DNA of 64,000 nt, from positions 2,052,871-2,116,870 of the forward strand of contig CAVXIR010000004.1 in the NCBI GenBank assembly GCA_963761975.1, in the 5' to 3' direction. Shown here piece by piece: positions 60,236 to 64,000 of the stretch (positions are counted from its first letter, which is position 1; each line of letters begins with the position of its first letter). The stretch comes from JAMQPK01 sp963761975. GTDB lineage: Bacteria; Acidobacteriota; Vicinamibacteria; Vicinamibacterales; JAMQPK01. The notes beneath the pieces were generated by a model. It saw only the letters and a program-made list of their open reading frames with translations, was not told where the DNA came from and did no database searches. The translations under genes and the position numbers were made by a program.

Positions 60236-60277
60236 GATCTGGCGACCGATTTTGGGGTCGGCGCCAAGAGCCAGATC
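60236..60277. repeat. GATCTGGC/GCCAGATC inverted repeat
   Basis: A perfect 8-bp inverted repeat with inner complementary bases (GACCGA ... TCGGCG) sits between padR and the transposase. It could be a transcription end or a remnant of an element end; no matching terminal repeat is seen. Confidence 0.4.
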
Positions 60278-60300
60278 GCGACCGGACCATTCTGGCGCGG

Positions 60301-61000
60301 ATGACCCTTCCTGCTGCGTCTCATGTCCGTGACCTCACCGACGAGCAATGGGTTCTGATTGGACCCTTCCTGCCCAAGCTGGCGCGCCGCACAGACGGCC
60401 GGGGGCGCCCATGGCGGGAGAATCGTGCGGTGCTCAACGGCATCTTGTGGATCCTCCGGACCGGCGCCCCATGGTCTGATCTCCCGGACCGGTAGCCCTC
60501 CTGTCAAACGTGCCACCGGCGGTTTCAGCAGTGGGTGCGCGCGCACCAGCGAAGCAGGGAGGCGCCGGCGTGGGCAAGACGAAGCGCGGGAAGGGCTCGA
60601 CGATCATGGTGATCGCCGATCGCGGCGGACTCCCCGTCGCGGTTCACATCGAGAGTGCCACGCCGCACGAAGTCACCCTGGTCCACGCAACCCTCGCGCA
60701 GCGGTTTGTCAAGCCGTTCCCTGTGCGTCTCATCGGGGACAACGCCTACGAGTCGGACCGCCTGGATGCTGACCTGGCCCGCCGTGGCGTGGAACTGATC
60801 GCCCCGCACCGCAAAACACGACATCGCGGACCCAAGACGGTCGCCCGCTGCGTCGCTACCGACGGAGGTGGACGATCGAGCGACTCTTTGCCTGGTTCCA
60901 GAATTTTCGGCGGCTCGTTGTCCGCTACGAGCGTTACGCCGAGAACTTTCTTGCGATGCTACACCTCGCCTGCTGCGTCATTCTCTTGCGAGGTTTATGA
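60301..61000 (+). pseudogene. IS5-family transposase, decayed
   Basis: The first part, LTDEQWVLIGPFLPKL ... RENRAVLNGILWILRTGAPWSDLPDR, is the IS5-type N-terminal domain. It then meets a TAG where the family has Tyr (PDRY), has lost about 100 bases, and goes on as GGAGVGKTKRGKGSTIMVIADRGGLPVAVHI and LIGDNAYESDRLD. A further frameshift near 60830 leads to RRRWTIERLFAWFQNFRRLVVRYERY and a stop inside the right terminal repeat. It cannot make an active enzyme. Confidence 0.87.
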
Positions 61001-61039
61001 GATGGCTTCTTAGATTGGCCGCCGAGGCACTCTCTCCGG

Positions 61040-61482
61040 CTAGCCGGAATACTCGGTCTCTTCCGGCACATCCGTGGGGCTTTCAAAATACAGGGAGTAG
61101 CCGTCCGGGTCGCGCACTGACGTGACCCACAGATTGTTGCCAACGAACGGCCGCTTCGCGGGAACCCCTCGACCGATGAGATCGTGGTAGATCGCGATGG
61201 CGTCGGCGCACATGAAACAGACCGAAACGCCCTGACCCAATGGGCCGTCCGGAGCGCCCCCCGGGCGGCCGTCTTTCCAATATTCCTGGAGCATCAACGC
61301 TGCGCTGCCGAGTTGTAGCCAGCACCACTGGATGCGCCCCTTTGCGTATTCCGGTCGCCATGCGTTCGTGATGGCGAAGCCCACACCGTCGATGTAGAAA
61401 GCGACGCTTCGATGTCGGTCACCATGAAAAAGGGGACCGCCTGTTTGACGTTCGTCTCGACCGTCGTTTCAGTAGGCATCAT
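61040..61482 (-). pseudogene. VOC-family gene broken by a short deletion
   Basis: The start (TNVKQAVPFFMVTDIEASL) and the main part (VGFAITNAWRPEYAKGRIQWCWLQLGSAALMLQEYW, FMCADAIAIYHDLIGRGVPAKRPFVG) are in different frames. At about 61400-61412 the family expects LRFYIDGVGF, and four bases seem to be gone. A 12-base palindrome (CCGGCTAGCCGG) spans the stop. It lies 28 bases outside the right end of the 4.1-kb element. Confidence 0.7.
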
Positions 61483-61490
61483 TTCATTAA

Positions 61491-61674
61491 GCAGGGCTAA
61501 AGCCCTGCGCCACCGATCTCACGAAGCACTCGGCAGGGCTGAAGCCCTGCGCTACCGATTCAAGGCCCACCGATTTCGTCCGCAACGATCGTCCTGAGAC
61601 CGTGACAGACCATCGACCACAGACCGTGGCCGATGGCCCATCGACCAAGCGGTGGCACAGGGCTTTAGCCCTGT
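61491..61674. repeat. three REP-like GGGCTAAAGCCC palindromes
   Basis: GCAGGGCTAAAGCCCTGC (61491-61508), GCAGGGCTGAAGCCCTGC (61533-61550) and ACAGGGCTTTAGCCCTGT (61657-61674) are palindromes. The first two are followed by TGCGCYACCGAT and the third is preceded by its complement, so the unit is inserted twice forward and once reversed. They fill the gap between the broken VOC gene and the FAD oxidase stop. Confidence 0.85.
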
Positions 61675-61682
61675 CCAGTCAG

Positions 61683-63068
61683 TCACGCGGCCGGCTTGAT
61701 GTTCTGGTTCACGCAGAACAGGTTCTTCGGATCGTACTTGGCCTTGATCGACGCCAAACGTGAGTAATTTTCGCCATACGTCGCCTGGACGCGTCCGTCG
61801 ATCTCGTCGTCCATCATGAAGTTGACGTATGCGCCCGCCATGTTGAACGGATGCACGGCCTTCCAGTACGCGCGACCCCAGGATTTCAACTCATCGGCGC
61901 GTTTGGGATCGGCGTCGATCCCCGCGATGACCATCGACCATGTCGCGTCGCGCGTATTCCAGGCGGTCGCATCTTTGGCGACTCGACGCACCGCACCGTC
62001 AATCGGATACAAGTGCATCAAGCACAGCTCACTCGGCGCTTTGGCCGCTTCGCGGATGTGCGTCTCAATCGCCTCGTCCGTCAGGCTCTTCACGAAGTCG
62101 CCCTTCCAGTACCACTGCAGTCCCTTCGGGAACAGCGGATCGAAGAGCGACTGAAACGCTGGAAACGGCATTTCGCCCATCCAATTGAACAGCGGTGGCG
62201 GGGTCACCTTCAGTAAACGCGCGATCTGATCCTGCCCCTCGGCGGCGGCACCGTTGTAGCAGGAAATGACCGCGCAGGTGCGTTTGCCCCAATGCTCCTT
62301 CGGGAACGGATCTCCCGAAGGGACTGTCTTCAGGCCGACAAACGTGCCGAGATCTTCGGGTGTCGTCGGCAGGAACTCACGATACGCCGCCATCACCGCT
62401 TTTCCGTGAAGCGCAGCGTCCCAGAAGATTGGCCCGGCATAGACCGTGCTCACGGGATGCGCGCGAAACAGAAAACTCGACACCACGCCGAAATTGCCTC
62501 CGCCGCCGCGAATCGCCCAGAACAGGTCGGGATGCTGGCGCTCACTGGCGGTCACCACGCTGCCGTCCGCAAGCACGATGTCCGCTTCGACCAGGTTGTC
62601 GATCGTCAATCCGAACCTGCGCGTGAGATGTCCGGTGCCGCCACCAAGCGTCAGACCGGCGACACCCGTCGTCGAGACGATGCCGAACGGAACCGCGAGA
62701 CCGAAGGGGTGAGTGGCATGATCGACATCGCCTGACGTGCAGCCGGCTTCGACGCGAACGGTGCCATTGGCGCGATCGACCCGAACGCCTTTCATCATCG
62801 ACAGATCGATGACGAGGCCGTCATTGCAGCTGCCCAGCCCGGGACCGTTGTGGCCGCCGCCGCGAATAGCCGTCAGCAGGCCGTTCTCCCGGCCGAAATT
62901 GACCGCAGTGATGATGTCGGCGACATCCACACACCGTGCAATCAGCCGCGGCCGTTTGTCGATCATGCCGTTGTACAGCGCACGAATGGTGTCGTAGTCG
63001 GCATGGTGCGGCTCGACTACTCTTCCTCGAAAACTCTGCTGTAGTAAGGACGTGGTCTGTGTGCTCAT
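61683..63068 (-). CDS. FAD-linked (BBE-type) oxidase
   Basis: The 461-residue protein has the VAO-fold FAD domain with RGGGHN (69-74), where His73 would bind FAD covalently, GVAGLTLGGGTGHL and DLFWAIRGGGGNFGVV, and a C-terminal berberine-bridge motif (YGENYSRLASIKAKYDPKNLFCVNQNI). The second covalent Cys of double-linked members is not seen. It oxidises an alcohol or sugar with O2 or another acceptor; substrate unknown. GGAGG precedes the ATG at 63068. Confidence 0.88.
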   Translation of the reverse strand: MSTQTTSLLQQSFRGRVVEPHHADYDTIRALYNGMIDKRPRLIARCVDVADIITAVNFGRENGLLTAIRGGGHNGPGLGSCNDGLVIDLSMMKGVRVDRANGTVRVEAGCTSGDVDHATHPFGLAVPFGIVSTTGVAGLTLGGGTGHLTRRFGLTIDNLVEADIVLADGSVVTASERQHPDLFWAIRGGGGNFGVVSSFLFRAHPVSTVYAGPIFWDAALHGKAVMAAYREFLPTTPEDLGTFVGLKTVPSGDPFPKEHWGKRTCAVISCYNGAAAEGQDQIARLLKVTPPPLFNWMGEMPFPAFQSLFDPLFPKGLQWYWKGDFVKSLTDEAIETHIREAAKAPSELCLMHLYPIDGAVRRVAKDATAWNTRDATWSMVIAGIDADPKRADELKSWGRAYWKAVHPFNMAGAYVNFMMDDEIDGRVQATYGENYSRLASIKAKYDPKNLFCVNQNIKPAA

Positions 63069-63100
63069 TACGAACCTCCTGATTGATCGCGCCATGATAC

Positions 63101-64000
63101 TCACCGGGCTCGACGGCGCAACCCGAGATTTGCGTAAAAATTTGAGTCGTCAACTACCGCGTTTCGGGTACTGCGTGTGAGGATCACGACAAGGATGCCA
63201 CCGAGCACCAGGATGGCCGCGATAATGAGGCGAGGCGAAACAGGCTCGAAAAGGAAGACCACGCCCCCGGCTGCCGCAAGCACTGGAACGGCAAGCTGAA
63301 GCACGGCCGCCCTCACCGCCGTCAGCCGGCGCAAAGCCGCAAACCAGGCCACGTACCCGAGGCCGGACGCAAGCGCACCCGAGGCAACGGCCAGGACGAG
63401 ACCTGCCGTGCGAACGTGAAACTGCGGGATCGACGCCAGGCTCACGAGCAATATCAGCGGGACCGAGCGTACGAAGTTGCTCGTGGTCTGCATGAGGGGA
63501 TCTGGTGCCCGACGACCTCGTAATGAATACATGCCCCACGCCATGCCCGCCGTCGCCATCAGCCCGGCGCCTGTTGGCGAAGGGGCGGAAAGCCCCGGCG
63601 ATACGAGATACACCAACCCAATCAGGGCGAGGCCGAGACCGACCGCCTGCATTCCTTTCATGCGCTCGCCAGCGTGGCGCGCGCCAATCAACATCGTCAC
63701 TTGCACGCACCCGAACAGGATGAGGGCGCCAGTTCCGGTGGTGAGGCGCACGTAGGCAAGGGCAAATGGAATGGCGTAAAGCGCGAGGATGCACGCCGAA
63801 ACCCACGCCCCCTTCGATTCGCGCAAGGGTGCGCGCCCGCCGGTGATCGCAAGCAGCATGGCAGCGCCGGAAGCGAATCGGATGCTTGAAAAGGTGGCAG
63901 GATCGACCGCGTTTTGTTGAAGCGCCAACCGGCAGAGCACGGAATTGGCCGCGAATGCGACGAGCGCCAGCGCGGTGAAGACGACGGTCCGAGCGCGGTC
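63101..64000 (-). CDS. EamA-type (DMT) transporter, 5' end outside window
   Basis: The visible 300 residues have about nine membrane spans in two EamA halves (FSSIRFASGAAMLLAI, AYVRLTTGTGALILFGCVQVTMLIGA, GLALIGLVYLVSPG; then TAGLVLAVASGALASGLGYVAWFAAL, PVLAAAGGVVFLFEPVSPRLIIAAILVLGGI). It should move small metabolites across the inner membrane. The frame is open to the window edge, so the start lies beyond 64000. Confidence 0.87.
   Translation of the reverse strand, partial: DRARTVVFTALALVAFAANSVLCRLALQQNAVDPATFSSIRFASGAAMLLAITGGRAPLRESKGAWVSACILALYAIPFALAYVRLTTGTGALILFGCVQVTMLIGARHAGERMKGMQAVGLGLALIGLVYLVSPGLSAPSPTGAGLMATAGMAWGMYSLRGRRAPDPLMQTTSNFVRSVPLILLVSLASIPQFHVRTAGLVLAVASGALASGLGYVAWFAALRRLTAVRAAVLQLAVPVLAAAGGVVFLFEPVSPRLIIAAILVLGGILVVILTRSTRNAVVDDSNFYANLGLRRRAR

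Larger units (their letters stand above)
56868..61009. mobile_element. 4.1-kb IS5-family-bounded unit carrying ADOP permease and PadR
   Basis: The left end GAAGCTATCTCATAAA (56868-56883) and the right end TTTATGAGATGGCTTC (60994-61009) are inverted repeats matching at 15 of 16 positions. Each is flanked outside by TTA (56865-56867, 61010-61012), a TNA target duplication as in the IS1031 group of IS5 elements. The right end holds the transposase stop codon. Inside are the ADOP permease and padR genes and a decayed transposase. This is either a transposon with passenger genes or a composite remnant; I favour the first, tentatively. Confidence 0.6.

Noticed and set aside
60148..60546. 132-codon minus-strand frame opposite the transposase start
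   Set aside because: Antisense to IS5-type residues and to the leader; no known family.

Overview
The window looks like one chromosomal contig from a high-GC soil bacterium, most likely an acidobacterium of the Vicinamibacteria type. This is inferred from gene content, as there is no rRNA or marker gene to prove it. Pointers are a PadR-regulated duplicated orphan permease of the ADOP type (first described in Acidobacteria), many secreted or Tat-exported enzymes (amidohydrolases, quinoprotein, DUF885, DUF3500, CehA-type, HpcH/HpaI-type aldolases), and abundant small VOC, DinB, GNAT and NmrA-like proteins. I see no tRNA, rRNA, CRISPR array, prophage or plasmid functions. Nearly all genes lie on the minus strand. 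Only pssA, a sirtuin, an NTF2-like gene and an SDR gene lie on the plus strand.

Layout. 1-13 kb: small housekeeping and envelope genes (SnoaL-like, LysE exporter, NUDIX, phosphatidylserine synthase, cupin, ankyrin, metallo-beta-lactamase fold, DinB, secreted HpcH/HpaI aldolase, methyltransferase-like, RDD, frameshifted acetamidase). 13-20 kb: a tightly overlapping run of sialidase-like, GH2 glycosidase-like, unknown, DUF885 lipoprotein and VOC genes. 20-27 kb: sirtuin, VOC proteins, a copper-monooxygenase-like secreted protein, APC permease and a Tat-exported asparaginase. 27-41 kb: NmrA and STAS regulator pair, enolase-superfamily enzyme, PhoD phosphatase, DUF3500, ferredoxin, inositol-phosphatase-like, HAD, NAT, YceI and a stand-alone ClpX-type zinc finger. 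41-50 kb: secreted PQQ quinoprotein with an NHL propeller protein, a DUF1080-type protein, an HExxH lipoprotein, a second HpcH aldolase and an SDR. 50-57 kb: FG-GAP protein, CehA-type hydrolase, Tat aminotransferase, amidohydrolase and a broken methyltransferase. 56.9-61.0 kb: a 4.1-kb unit with 16-bp inverted ends and TTA target duplications that carries the ADOP/PadR pair and a decayed IS5-family transposase. 61-64 kb: broken VOC gene, covalent-FAD oxidase and an EamA transporter cut by the window end.

Two window-wide patterns stand out. First, many gaps between genes are filled by short-period (about 7-8 bp) degenerate tandem arrays belonging to several unrelated word families. These begin within a few bases of a stop codon, and in convergent gaps they flip orientation at the centre, as a bidirectional 3'-end structure would. 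Second, several genes are split by single-base indels, and most of these indels sit exactly at GTAC. That suggests systematic sequence error at a modified motif rather than many true pseudogenes. Both patterns can be checked with reads and sister genomes.
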